Origin: Marchantia polymorpha subsp. ruderalis
Lineage: Eukaryota; Streptophyta; Marchantiopsida; Marchantiales; Marchantiaceae
Reading direction: 5' to 3'
DNA: 64,000 nt
Assembly: GCA_037833965.1 (NCBI GenBank)
Contig: AP031351.1
Location: 12,412,501 to 12,476,500 of the forward strand
A model generated the notes under the pieces. That model made no database searches. It saw only the letters and a list, made by a program, of their open reading frames with translations, and was not told the DNA's origin. Shown here one piece after another: positions 35,257 through 46,527 of the stretch (within the stretch, counting starts at the first letter, position 1; every line of letters starts with the position of its first letter). A program made the position numbers and the translations under genes.

Positions 35257-37838
35257 TCACAATGGCAACTCTGAGATATCAACCGCCGGAGGCGAATCGG
35301 CCTCAAGGGCTATGTCGTCCGATGTAACGGTTACAGCATCGTCTGAACTACTCTCTACTCCTAATCTACGCAACACGTTTACAATCTCAAACTTCTAGAT
35401 TCTGGCGCGCCTCATTCAATTCCTCTGAAAATGAATTAACTAACTCTACAATCTGTTTGTATCCTGCGGATCTGCTGAACTTTGCGCTCATCAGCCGTCG
35501 TTCGAGCAGATCTAGTTTCAACCAATTCATCAAATCCAATTCCCACATCGCGAACCCGTTCAGGCACTTCTCTAACCGCAATCTCAACACGTCGGTTGAA
35601 TCCTCCCGCAGCTGACGATAGGCATCCTCTGCCTTTTGCATTCTCCTCTACGACTCTTCCGATCTCATCTCCGACTTCCCTAACTGCTCTCGTAACCGTC
35701 GACAGTCAGTTTCAACCTTTAATCTACATTCGACCTCCGAAGACTTGGCCGATTCGTAAATTGCCAATTTCTTGGCCTAATCCTTCAACTCGTCTTCATG
35801 CTTCTGATTTTCCGCCGACAGACTTGCTGATAGCTCCTCTGCACGTCGGAATTCAGTTTCACACTTCGACTCAATCTCTGAAACTCGCCTACGAAGATCT
35901 TCCTCCGTCGTCTTTGTACATGCGAGCTTGCCCCGAAGTTCTTCGGCAATGCGAGCTTCTTCAGCTCTTCGGACCTCCAATGCAGCAAGGTCTTCAATAT
36001 GCTTCTTCTCTCGTTTCTCTGCTGTCGCGATCAATCGCTCCGCCCTTTTGACTGCTGCATCGTAAGCTTCCCTGAATTTCTCCACCCTCGACATCAAATC
36101 CACTGTTACCTTCTGGGCATTCTCATTAGAGGTACGAAGTCCTCCGCAGGTCTCTTCCAACTCTGCACAGCGTCCCGATTCCTTCTCTAGATTTAGCTGC
36201 AGTACTTCGCACTCGGTTTCCTCCTCCCGAAGCTGGGCTTCTCGTTCCCGCAATGTCGCATTCACTGCTGCGCACTCGGTTGACAAAGTTGCAGCTCGCT
36301 TCCGTGCCAATGCAGTCGCGGAATTCCACTCGCTCTTTACTGCAACTGCTCTCTTGAGCTTCGATCTGTTCCTGATCATCTGACATAGAATCCAGGCTCC
36401 TGTGATACAGCATACTTCTTTCTCTTCCCGTCCAAGTACTTCAACAATGGTACCACACTATCCTGCAAGAATTCAGGAAATGTAACTTCCAATGTCTTCA
36501 CTTCTTTGCCCGAAGTCTTCTGTCTTTCTTCCGGTCTCACCTCTTCCACAAGAGACGTCGGAAGTGTAGTGCCCTCGGCTTCCACCACGGTTCCTCCTAC
36601 TCTTGCGACAACATGTTCCAGAATCTCCTCGCTCAAAGTAAACTCCTTCTCTAGGTCCTCGTTCATCTTCATCTGGGGTGTCCCTTCTCCTTGCGCAGAC
36701 CGTGTCCGCTCCGAAGACAAAGAAATCAGACTTACCAATTCCGTTCCCTCGTTCAAAGGTTCTGCCGGTATATCTGCCGGATCTTCAATTGACGCCTCCG
36801 AAGGTACCCCTAACTCCACTAATCGCATTACCTCGCTATTTGCGACTTTGGATGTGTTCACGATTGGTGCCACCGTCTTCTCCACACAGCTATCTGACTA
36901 CTCAACTGTCACCATCCTCCGTTCCAAACTCCTTCTTTGGTCTTGCGCGAGCTCTGTGCTGTCTAGCTCCACTTACTTCCATATCCACCCTTCTTACCGT
37001 GTGGGTCAATTCCTCCTCATCATCGCTTACGACCTTCCTCTTCTTTGCCACTCGCCTCTCTGGCTGCTCCTGCCTTGGAACCAGGTCCACTTGCACTGGT
37101 ACTCGAGCAGTAGTGTGTGCTGGAATTGCGGGAGATGGGTTTTCGTCTTCGGTCCCTTCACTGGACTCCACTGTTAATTTCTCTCGCTCCCTTGGAAATT
37201 GCTTTTCCTCCTCCCTCGTAAGCAATCCCATTCCTCGATACAAAATGTACCAGAAAGGGGGTAAGATGGTTGGTCATCGATCCCGTCCATCGACTAGACG
37301 CATTTACCCAGACAAGATCGTAAAAGATCCTTGCCCAATGTACGCGCTGTTCCTTCAAAATGCGCTCAAAGAATCCTACCTGCCAGGCCGTCACATAAGT
37401 CGTGCGCGCTGGCCGTAAGATGTGCATAATTCCCAACGCGATCGCCCTTTTCTTCCGGTCCTTATAATCGACCGTCTTCCATCCATTTGTTCCTTGTCTT
37501 CCCGTTTCGAAGAGAGGCCTGTAAAAGAATTCCTTGACGCGCGTAAGTCCTACGCTATTCTTGTCAAACAGAAGGTCTTCGTCGCTTCCCGCGCACGGTC
37601 CCATTACTTTCGTCCAATGCTCGACGATCCACAGCATGGGATTACAGCGGAGCTCCTCGGCTTCGGTCGCGCTCTTGTCCATAACCTCCTTCGAGATACT
37701 CGCTGAGACGTAATTCCAATTCCACAAAAGAAATTCTAACCGCAGCTTTCTCAACTCGTGTCTGAAGGGTCTCAATTCCTCATACGGCACCTTCAAGGGA
37801 ACCAATTTCCTCACCTTCTCACTCTTCTTGGGCGCCAT
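35257..37838 (-). pseudogene. Broken coiled-coil protein of an unnamed plant repeat element
   Basis: One gene of about 860 codons can be followed on the minus strand across several frames. It starts MAPKKSEKVRKLV at 37838. The N-terminal domain (about 200 residues) ends with WARIFYDLVWVNASSRWTGS and NHLTPFLVHF. Next comes GMGLLTREEEKQFPRERE, then a basic, nuclear-signal-like KKRKVVSDDEEEL. An acidic segment follows (36885-36376), then a coiled coil of over 200 residues (36379-35777) with repeated LREREAQLREEETE-type heptads. The tail holds WELDLMNWLKLDLLERRLMS and VNVLRRLGVESSSDDAVTV, stopping at 35257-35259. At least four frame changes (near 37245, 36890, 36377 and 35390) and in-frame stops break it. 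The N-terminal block resembles the 'putative plant transposon protein' type from memory; that is uncertain. There is no RT, integrase or transposase signature. GC content is well above the flanking DNA. Confidence 0.7.
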
Positions 37839-38200
37839 GTGTTCAATTTGCACTTTGCACATCGCGGGTTGGCTCGATTGCAATTCCTCTCACTCTCGAT
37901 CGTTCTTGCTCGATATCCCAATGTCGGCGCGCAGTCTCCTCTTTCCGCCCTTACCCTTGAAGCCCTAACATTGCTGTCTCCTGCACCTCGTAGAACTCCC
38001 GACGCGTGCGAACCTCGTCCGGCCTGTTGCGTGATTTGAAATTGATTCCGATGTCTTCGCCGAAGACGCAGCTCTTCGTGCGTCGTAAAAAGGCTGCGCT
38101 GAAGACGCGAAGATCCGAAAATCTTCGGACGTAGACAAATCCTAACTAATCCTGTCATAACTACTATAAATCTACTCTTTCCAGCTTATATAACTATCTT
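37839..38200 (-). promoter_or_regulatory. 5' flank of the broken repeat-element gene, rich in CTTCG/CGAAG
   Basis: GC-rich sequence immediately upstream of the element gene. Between about 38058 and 38130 it carries several CTTCG and CGAAG motifs in both orientations. One small hairpin is CGAAGAT, CCGAAA, ATCTTCG (about 38108-38127). Sequence becomes AT-rich again by about 38200, which likely marks the element edge. A 115-codon minus-strand frame here has no recognisable domain. Confidence 0.4.
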
Positions 38201-38262
38201 CACACATATGTTTATTTTTTGTTGTTGATTTTCAAAAAAAAACCCCCACATGCTTCTTTACC

Positions 38263-38850
38263 TCCTCATTGATTTTAGGAAAGAAAAGTTTTGGATGATC
38301 ACTCTTTAATCACTATCTTGATCAAGATATAAACAAGACTTGGAAGATTCTTGCATAGTCTTCTTAGCATTATTATGATGTTCTTTCTTCTAACCTTCCT
38401 TCTCACAGATTTGGTTATGACCTTGTAGTAGTGCTCGTCAACTCTTGGAGTTTTCGTTCTTGGCATTTCTTTTGAAAATTTCCATTGGAGCTCCTACTTT
38501 TCTTCATTCTCCTCTTGCCATTCCATCCCAATGAATCTCACGACTGTTTCTCCTTGTACCTTAGTAGCTGCAGATTGAGATGTATCATTTCTATTTAAGA
38601 TCAATTTAGATGAAGCACCCATGAGGCTATTGATTGTTTGTATGCCCTTCTCTTTAACAGATTGCGCAAAGCGCTGATGGAATGTCATATCATTGCTTTT
38701 TGGGCCCAAGATAGCTGTTGGAATAGTATCCCAACTTACGACAGTTGTAGCACATTATCATAGCCAATCTAGAAGCTGCTTTACCACTTGAATTTTGATC
38801 TGCAGCTACGCTCCTGTGCTAGTTAGGAGGACTCTACAACATACCATGCT
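38263..38850 (-). pseudogene. Retroelement gag relic with degenerate zinc knuckle
   Basis: On the minus strand at about 38752-38712 the reading CYNCRKLGYYSNSYLGPKK matches the gag CCHC zinc knuckle (CYNCGKxGHYxxxCxxPKK). The His and last Cys are both changed to Tyr, so it cannot bind zinc normally. The 71-codon frame 38494-38709 continues in another phase and has no domain I recognise. Being upstream of the gypsy protease relic and on the same strand, it is probably the gag of that element, now separated from pol by the inserted GC-rich element. Confidence 0.55.
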
Positions 38851-41800
38851 TAATCTACTTACTTGAATGGCATTGGATGTAAAACTGTGCAGCAAAATCT
38901 TGAAATATCAGTCTACTTTGCGGCTTGTGAGCTTGAACAAGATATTGAAACTTTCTCAAACCTTCCTTTTACTTTCTTGTATAATTCTAAAATTCATGCT
39001 TCTGGAATAACTTATATATATGTTAGAATATTAAAAAAATACCTTACTTCTCTACCAACAGTGAAAGTGCTGCATAACGCTATCATTCCGGTCCGGACAA
39101 CAAGATTCTATCACAAAACTATATGAAAAACTATAACAAACTATCTAGGATCACAAGAAACATTTGATCTTACCTAGTAGATGTGATGGATGGATATATG
39201 ACTTTGTAAATTGATTATCAAATTTTCATCTCTCTTAACAGTCACGTTGATTTCATGCTTTTTTTCTTTTTTAATAATTTTCTATTACGGTCACATTTTT
39301 TGAATGCTTTCTTCTCGCTTTGATAGATGCATTTCATAAGATCCAAAGTTTCATGACCTGACTGTGATGATGACTCCAACTAATGGTTGCCTGGTTCATG
39401 CTTGTCATCTTCTTTCAAGATTGCAGACTTGCTATTAATGTCGTTGTTGTTTTTTGTTTCGAAGTAGAAGCATCTTGTACATCAACGACCAGCAAATGCA
39501 TGAAAACATAGAAATACTCTATTTCTTAATTCCATGAAAAAACATTTGAGCTTTAAATAAATGAGTAAACATGAGATGAATAAGGTTTGTATTATTTGAA
39601 TGGTATAACAAGATACTAAAACAATCCACTTTCAACTCAACTTGCAAGAATGATTGAGATTAAAAACACTCAAACTATCATGATCATCCACATATCAATT
39701 CTCTCCATCATATTGTACTTACTTTGATGCCGTGAGGCCATTGTGGTTAGTTGGGTTTAAGTTTAGATTTCATCACTTTGAAGAAGATGGAATGTTTTAT
39801 TGGGGAACAAGATACCTTGGACAATAAACACATATTGTTGTATGTCGATGCTCGAGTTACATTGTGTGCAATAGAATGAAAATAAGAATGTCTATCACAT
39901 CCACAGATTAGACTCAACGTCTAAAAATTGTTTTTACTTATTAGTTGATGCATACGTTTCACATGATAATTCCATATGTGCATACTGAAAAATGTTCCCA
40001 AAGAGTTCCAAGTTTTGGATGTAGTGAACAACAACAGAGGCGTAAATACTGTGACCAAGGCAGCAAAATGATAAATTTTTTTACTTGAAACTAAAAAGTA
40101 ACTATGATCATCACACTGCTGCAACGTCACACCTAAACATGGCTGGATTTAACTGTTGGATGACATCGCATATAATAGCTGAACCAAAAAGTATAAACAA
40201 ATTCTAAAATTATGATACTCATTTGTCCTTCTTAGATTCACAATTTCTTTTGTTTGGCCAAATTACAACCATTTGGTCAATCTTCTAAACCTTAAAGTTG
40301 AATGAGATGGTGTTTTTTTTCTCAATCGTCTCATTACAATGTTAATCTTAAAGGCTGATTAGTAGTCAAATTATGTTTTCCACGATGATACGAACGCCAA
40401 ACTTGTGATATCCTTGCAATGGGGCCCATAAATTCCGAATGGATCTTTAAATGTTGACAACCGACAAATTAGAGTCAAACCCACTCATGCTTTTCAAAAC
40501 AACAATCAGACGATCAGTACATTGTGCATGACAAAACCTTGCGTTATTAGTGAGAGAGCTGTAGACAATTATCTTGAAATTTAAACGACCGCTTCATTAG
40601 AGAATTAGATTCCGGTACGATAATGAGCAATCTCAATACAATTTCCGTTCAGCTGCGTGTTTTAAAACAAAATTAGAAAGGAGGAAAATTTTTGTTTACT
40701 CTAAACTGATGAGCTATGACTGGAGCATTTGTCAAGCATTCCATCTGTCGGCACTCATACTCAAAACCTTATGATGTTCATTTACTTATCAGTCAATGCG
40801 TACGTTTCACATGATAATTTCATTGTGCACAGAGATACATGAGATATCATTCAAAGCAATAGTGCCTATTGAATGCTGAAGTGCGTCAGGCATTGTGCGG
40901 AGGAGCCGGGCTTGGCTTTGAATATGAAGAAAAAAATTATAGTTCAATCAAGTCCATTAATTTTAACCTCTATGTCATAAATTTAACATGAAATTTTCTA
41001 AATAGATTGAAAAATTAAACAACATCTCATTTCAATCAACTTGCAACTTAATGTTCAGATAATATTTTTGCATTGAAAAATATCATCATTATTTGAATAT
41101 GATAGTGAATCATTTGATGTATTTAAGTAAATGCATTAGAGGTAATATTGACTTAACTATGAACGAGATAAATGGATTCATATTGAATCCTAGAAATGAG
41201 CATTATAATATTATGTTAAATCTAAATATCTCAATATAACTAAAAATAACATAGGCTTTTTTATTTGATAATTTATTAGACAATGCCAAATCCTTGTTAA
41301 TCCATGGTGATGGATATGGAATATCTACAATTAGATTTGTTTTTATACTTGATGGTGTATACATTGCTTAAACATTAATTTTGCAAAAATACATATTGCG
41401 ATCAATAATAAAATTCAAATATGTAGATGTGGGTAAAAAATAAACATTTATTGTTGAAAAAATATTTTCATTTTTTTTTAAAAGTGTTATTGTTATATTA
41501 CAAATGCATTACGTTGGCAACAAATCAAATGATATGTAGTAGAGTGAAACACATTGACATCATATATGTATTAAGATAAAATTTAATAAATACGTATTTT
41601 TTCATTTAAAGTTTTAGCAAATCAAGATTGATGTAAAACTTGATCTAGTTCATGCATTGTTGAAGTTATTTTAAAAAAAATCTAATGAAAATTATGCTAT
41701 TTTGCGTAAAAATCACCAAAAGAGTTTAAAATTAACTTGATTTTGTTGCTATATATTTTTACTCCATTAATTTTTTACTACGGTTGAATTCTAATTAGGT

Positions 41801-41995
41801 CTTATTATCATATAGTTTACTTACAATAAAATTTGAATTTTTTTATTTTTAACATATGAATTAAGGAAAAAATAGTTAAAAATTAATTTGAATCATCATG
41901 TACTTCATATTAGCTTGATTGCAATTAGGTCTCCGCAAAATAGGATAACCTTTTGCTGCTACCCGGTAAATTGGACTTTAGGTAAGATAACAATT

Positions 41996-42830
41996 AGAGT
42001 AAAGGTAAAGCTGAATATATTACTCGATAATTATCAGGTAACACTTGACCATGGCAAAAGTCCGCCATGGAGTTCATGGCGAGGCTACGTAATCCATGGC
42101 AGACTTCCAAGTTTCAACTCAATTCCAAATGGTAATTTTTTTAGGGATTTGGATTTAGGCAACATCAATTATGTTGCGTGATGAATATGACAATTAGATA
42201 TATCACGCAACTTATCGTTTTTTGAAAAATACTGAGATTATGAACATAAGTAACCGCAGCTTCTCTGCGGTGCAAGACGAGCTCTACAATGGTGAATCCC
42301 TTCCTACAGCCGTGCCTCACAGCGACAATGCACAACATGTTATAAACTTAAAACACAAACGAGGGCGACAATCCCATCGGTCGACAAGAGGACAATACTA
42401 TCGATTGTGAATTCACGTTTACGTGGCAGTACTTGTCATAGTCAATACTCATCATGATCATGTGCCTCTGATTGTGGATGAATGCGAGTATCCTGTAAGT
42501 GCCGGTGCATCGGGCGGCGGTGGTTGCGGTTGTCCTAGCTGAAGGCGAGGAAAAATTTTTGGAGTCAATTGTCCAAGAGCTTGAGAAGAAGCAAGGCGAC
42601 TGGAATGAGGAGATTGTCAAAGATGATGGCATTGCTATGCTCCACTCTCAATTCTCCGACATTGTCTTTGAAGCCGAACACAACTTCGGCTTTGACTAAA
42701 ATCACATTTGTGATACACATTTAGAATGTGTATTGAGTAAAAGATTAAATTATCATTAGATAAAGATAAAAGTAGATAGTAGTGATGCAGGTTAGGTAAA
42801 GGTAAAGGTCAATGCATTACTCAATAACTT
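41996..42830. repeat. Cassette flanked by imperfect 37-bp direct repeats
   Basis: AGAGTAAAGGTAAAGCTGAA (from 41996) and TAGGTAAAGGTAAAGGTCAA (from 42793) begin two related stretches, each continuing with ATTACTC.ATAA. They flank about 760 bases that are richer in GC than the surroundings. Inside are a hairpin (42058-42106) and two short frames (42222-42410 and 42499-42699). The 66-codon frame 42499-42699 is rich in Glu (EGEEKFLESIVQELEKK) but unrecognised. The layout recalls a small terminal-repeat element or a captured fragment, without proof. Confidence 0.35.
42058..42106. repeat. 13-bp inverted repeat with CCATGG core
   Basis: AAGTCCGCCATGG (42058-42070) and CCATGGCAGACTT (42094-42106) pair with one mismatch around a 23-base loop. 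Two more ATGGC copies lie beside it. It could fold as a short hairpin in RNA. Confidence 0.6.
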
Positions 42831-43312
42831 TTTACCCTACCTTGTTGAGGCCTTATCACAATTAGTTTTGTTGATTTGTGTGTAAGTATGTAAGAGTGTT
42901 TTCAAAAACTCTTACTGAATCAATTTTTTTTTTTGATTTAGTTTAAATTAGCATCTCAAAAGTTATTTGCATTGATTAATCATACATCCATGTCACTTAT
43001 GTGATTTTTTTATGTATTCAAAGTGAACACAAAATTAATGACGCAATTAGAATATTTTTTAGTGAGGCTTAAGTTAGTTCTCTAACTGTTATTTGCATTG
43101 TATTTAAATTAAAGCTAATTATTTCTAAGTTGTAGCCTAAAAAAAGTAATATAGAGTTGGCTGAAATTCATAGTGTGCACTATTTTAATTCCTCGTTCAA
43201 AACTTGCATAGTAGCACAATGTATACTAAAATTCTCTATCAGTATAACTTTGATTAGCGTATTAGCTAGATTGAAATTATGGTCAATTTTGACTAGCTCA
43301 ATTTTTTTATTA

Positions 43313-44470
43313 GAAACTTCATGTATGATAAGATGATATGTGATGTCAATGTGTTTCATTCAAATCTTCATTACTTGATTTGAAACAAAATTTATGCTTT
43401 GGCTATCACAATGAAGATTATTAATCTCTTGTTTGAATCCTAACTCAATGGTAAGACTATTTCACCAAATAGATTTTTTTTCTTTTTCTATTTTGTAATA
43501 TACTCAACTATTGTTCTAGACTCAGTTTTGCATTTTTGCAAGATAAATCTTTAACTAATGCATCTATTATCAAATGTAAACAAGTTATTAGTTGTAGATT
43601 TGTTGTTGTCTAGATTTTGTTCATTAGTGAGCATTAACATAACCTAGTAAAGATTTGATCTTGTTTAAAAGACCATCAAACAATAAATCATAATCTTCAA
43701 AACTATTCTCTTACATTGCAATTCATTACAATGTCATTAGATTTGTCATTAGATTTGACATATATCTGTTCATCTTGCGCATAGCTAAAGCATTATTAAA
43801 CCTTGTGCATAATATCAAATACATGAGAATGTCCACATTCTCATTCTGAAAATTCTCATGTTTTTGATATGATGCACAAGGTTCAATGTCCACAATGTTG
43901 TTATAGGCGATTGATAAAATATTTTATTTTTCAATGGCATAAATTAAACATAGAGCTGCTAAAGTTTGAAGTGTGATATTCAAAGAGTTCATACTACTTT
44001 TGAGTCTGACATGTTAACATGTGAGACACACGTTGAACGTACTTGCATTGATTCAATTATAGACTATTTTCATCAAATGTTCATGAATATCCATTTCTAT
44101 TGTACTCTTGAACTTATCCAAATGGTTTATCTTAGATGCAAATTTTACCTGATTTTTAAAGTTGTTTTTGGATTGATTTTCTGCTAATATGAACATGTTA
44201 TCACGTACAATAGTAGAATAATAATATTAAAGATCTTATTATTCACATTTTTTTAGTATACACAAAAATCATACACATTTTGTAATAAACTTTATGTTTT
44301 TATGAACTGATCAAATGTTGCACTCCATTGCCTATAATATTGCTTCAATTCATATAATGATCTCAACGATCTACAAACCCGCTTCTCAAAATCATCTAGT
44401 TGTTTCATGTAGATGTATTATTCTAGAAATCCATAGATTAAAGTTGTGATCAAATCCATGTGATCCATAA
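43313..44470 (-). mobile_element. Decayed Ty1/copia retrotransposon, RT and RNase H relic
   Basis: Three copia landmarks occur on the minus strand in correct order. At 44470-44320: MDLITTLIYGFLE, a stop, IYMKQLDDFEKRVC, then SLYELKQYYRQW, matching the copia block with DVxxAFLxGxLxEEIYMxQ and SLYGLKQSPRQW. At about 43842-43740: LMYLILCTRF followed by RKMNRYMSN, matching GSLMYLxxxTRPD...SRYMSNP. At 43432-43313: NLHCDSQSINFVSNQVM and KHIDITYHLIIHEV, matching the RNase H segment CDSQSAxxLAxNP...KHIDVRYHFIREV. All are broken by stops and frame changes. Confidence 0.8.
43801..43881. repeat. 81-bp fold-back: 30-bp inverted duplication in the copia relic
   Basis: The left arm (43801-43830, starting CCTTGTGCATAATATCAAAT) and right arm (43852-43881, ending TTTTTGATATGATGCACAAGG) pair at 28 of 30 positions around a 21-base loop. 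A second, smaller hairpin GAGAATGT/ACATTCTC nests at the loop edge. The left arm is native copia RT sequence (LMYLILCTRF), so the right arm is an inverted copy of it. Confidence 0.85.
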
Positions 44471-46489
44471 CAAGATAAAATATTGCAAGAAGTGTGCATA
44501 TCACAAAAGTTGTAGTATATTTTTCCACGGTTGAGAATTAGAAAAAGCCATTTGAGGTAAATCCAAGTGAGATTCAAACCGGGATGTCATAATTCAAGGG
44601 TACAATTCTCCTCGACGATTGAACACTAACAGTTTATTCACATGAGTTAAACTTGTAGTAAGATGTTTTCATGGCATTGTATGTTGTTAGAAATTATATA
44701 TATTTTAACTACAAAATTTTTTATTCTATGAAATTTTTGATATTAGATAATATTTGTTTTGTGATTTGAAAAAAAAACAATAACATCATCGTGTATCATT
44801 AATTTTTATAAAAAATTGATGATATATGACACCAAGTCTGTTTATGATGCAAACAAGCTTAAGTCCCAGAGAGTTTGTTTTTGTGTGATTTCTTTCAAAA
44901 ATAATAAGCTATGTCATTCTTGAACTATTTTGTTGATGTGTGTGATGAAGGTTTGATAGACACATTATTGATGCGATTTACTAGCAAGTTAGTTTGATTG
45001 CGTTATAATATGTTTGTAGATAGGAACTAAACAATAAGTTGATATAACTAAAATACTCATATCAATTTATCTTAAACCTAAACTCTAAAATTCATCTATC
45101 ATGTTACAGATTAGATGACTATTTGATAATAAAAAAATTGAATGCATATAAAACTTTATTGTGATCAATTTTTATTGGTGTTTGATAATTTTTGACTTTG
45201 ATCTAACAAATTGTATGTTGTGATGCAGTATGATAAAGTTATAAACTTTATAAAGTTTAAAATTTAAATGAAGCTTCAAAAGTTTAGGTTTGGACCTTTA
45301 AAGTTTTCTTTAAAGTTGAAGAACTATGAAAACACTTTGAAACTTTGTCTAGATTAAAAATGCAAAAGACATAAACATTAAAATCAATCATCAACATAGC
45401 ATTAGACACGTTTTTAGTTAAACTATTAATGTTTAAATAAGGAAAAAGATGAATATTTTGATTAATTTGAAAATAAATTTTCATAATGAAGAAAAATTTA
45501 TTAGAATATAAATTTCTCAATAGAAATTATATTGAGATTCAAAAATTTGATTGACTATATATGATTAATAGCTGAAGATATGGCAATCACATAAATATTA
45601 AATATCCTCAAATTGTCCATTGCAATGGTGTCATTAATCTGCTTTAAACTTTCATATGTTTAAGGAAAAAAATATGACCTATATTTTTAATATAAATAGT
45701 AGTGACTTTCTAAATTAATATCATGATGCTTTATGTATTTTATACAAGAAATATGTCATCTTTTCATTTTGCCACTACTGGGTATTTATACCAAAGTTAT
45801 TTATTTTCTGATGGGAATCACTACATAGATTTAATATACTGTTTACAAATTATTTTCGATTCTAAAAGGAAAAAAATCATTATTAAAATTTAAATTATAT
45901 AAATCTGATTTTGAGTACCTACATGTCAGATTTGAAAAAACATATCAAAAATTATGTGTGACCTTTTTATCTCATCCTATTTGAATTTTTTACTATCGCA
46001 AAAGTTTTTTCACATGTTTTTATATAAACGCAGCTGAAATATGGTAAATTCATACAAAAATCAAAATACTCTGTGATCATCAGATGATTGTAAAATCTTA
46101 TTCTGATTCTCAAAATCGTATAAATTTTGACTTATTTCTAAAAAATCAACGATATTTTATGCAGTGAGTCATTCTATAAAATTATAGGAAATCTTTCTTC
46201 TTCTGGATTTTTGTTTCAATAATCAAAAGCACATACTCTAGAGAAAAACCATAAAAAATTATTCACCCAGAATTCAAATTTGAACTGATCTACGTATTGA
46301 ACAGAAACTTCTTACTAGAATGGTACTTAAAATTACATATCTCATCCAGAAAATGAAACAAGTGTTAAATTGTACCGCCAATTGATTCGTAAACAAAATT
46401 AACTGATAAGAATAGAAATCTGCAGAAAGAAGAGTCAATCAAATCTCTTTCTTTGAATTTCAAATATTATATTTTACTCTTTCTTTGAT
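44471..46489. other. AT-rich DNA, no gene seen
   Basis: Extremely AT-rich with no supportable gene. In minus-strand sense it lies upstream of the copia RT relic, so it should hold its decayed gag-integrase part, but nothing diagnostic could be read. On the minus strand near 44570 there is a GGTTTGAATCT motif resembling a tRNA or SINE box B, without a complete tRNA fold. Confidence 0.45.
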
Positions 46490-46527
46490 TAGGGTAAGTT
46501 ACTAAAAAATTTTAGTAACTTACCCTA
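46490..46527. repeat. Perfect 18-bp inverted repeat, 2-base loop
   Basis: TAGGGTAAGTTACTAAAA (46490-46507), AA, and TTTTAGTAACTTACCCTA (46510-46527) form a perfect palindrome. The GGGTAAGTTAC start resembles the ends of small inverted-repeat transposons, so this may be two terminal repeats left head to head after loss of the interior. The neighbouring bases (GATT on the left, GCTAAT on the right) extend it weakly. Confidence 0.85.

Larger units (their letters stand above)
38851..43300. other. AT-rich intergenic DNA
   Basis: About 4.4 kb without a supportable gene. Small frames such as 38863-39126 and 39921-40130 show no domain. A short less AT-rich island at 42.0-42.8 kb is described separately. 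Part of the stretch next to 43.3 kb may be the 3' end and LTR of the copia relic. Confidence 0.5.

Noticed and set aside
44560-44630. Possible tRNA or SINE: GGTTTGAATCT box-B-like motif on the minus strand
   Set aside because: Box B has two mismatches and no acceptor stem, anticodon stem or good box A could be read. It may be a SINE remnant but is not supportable.
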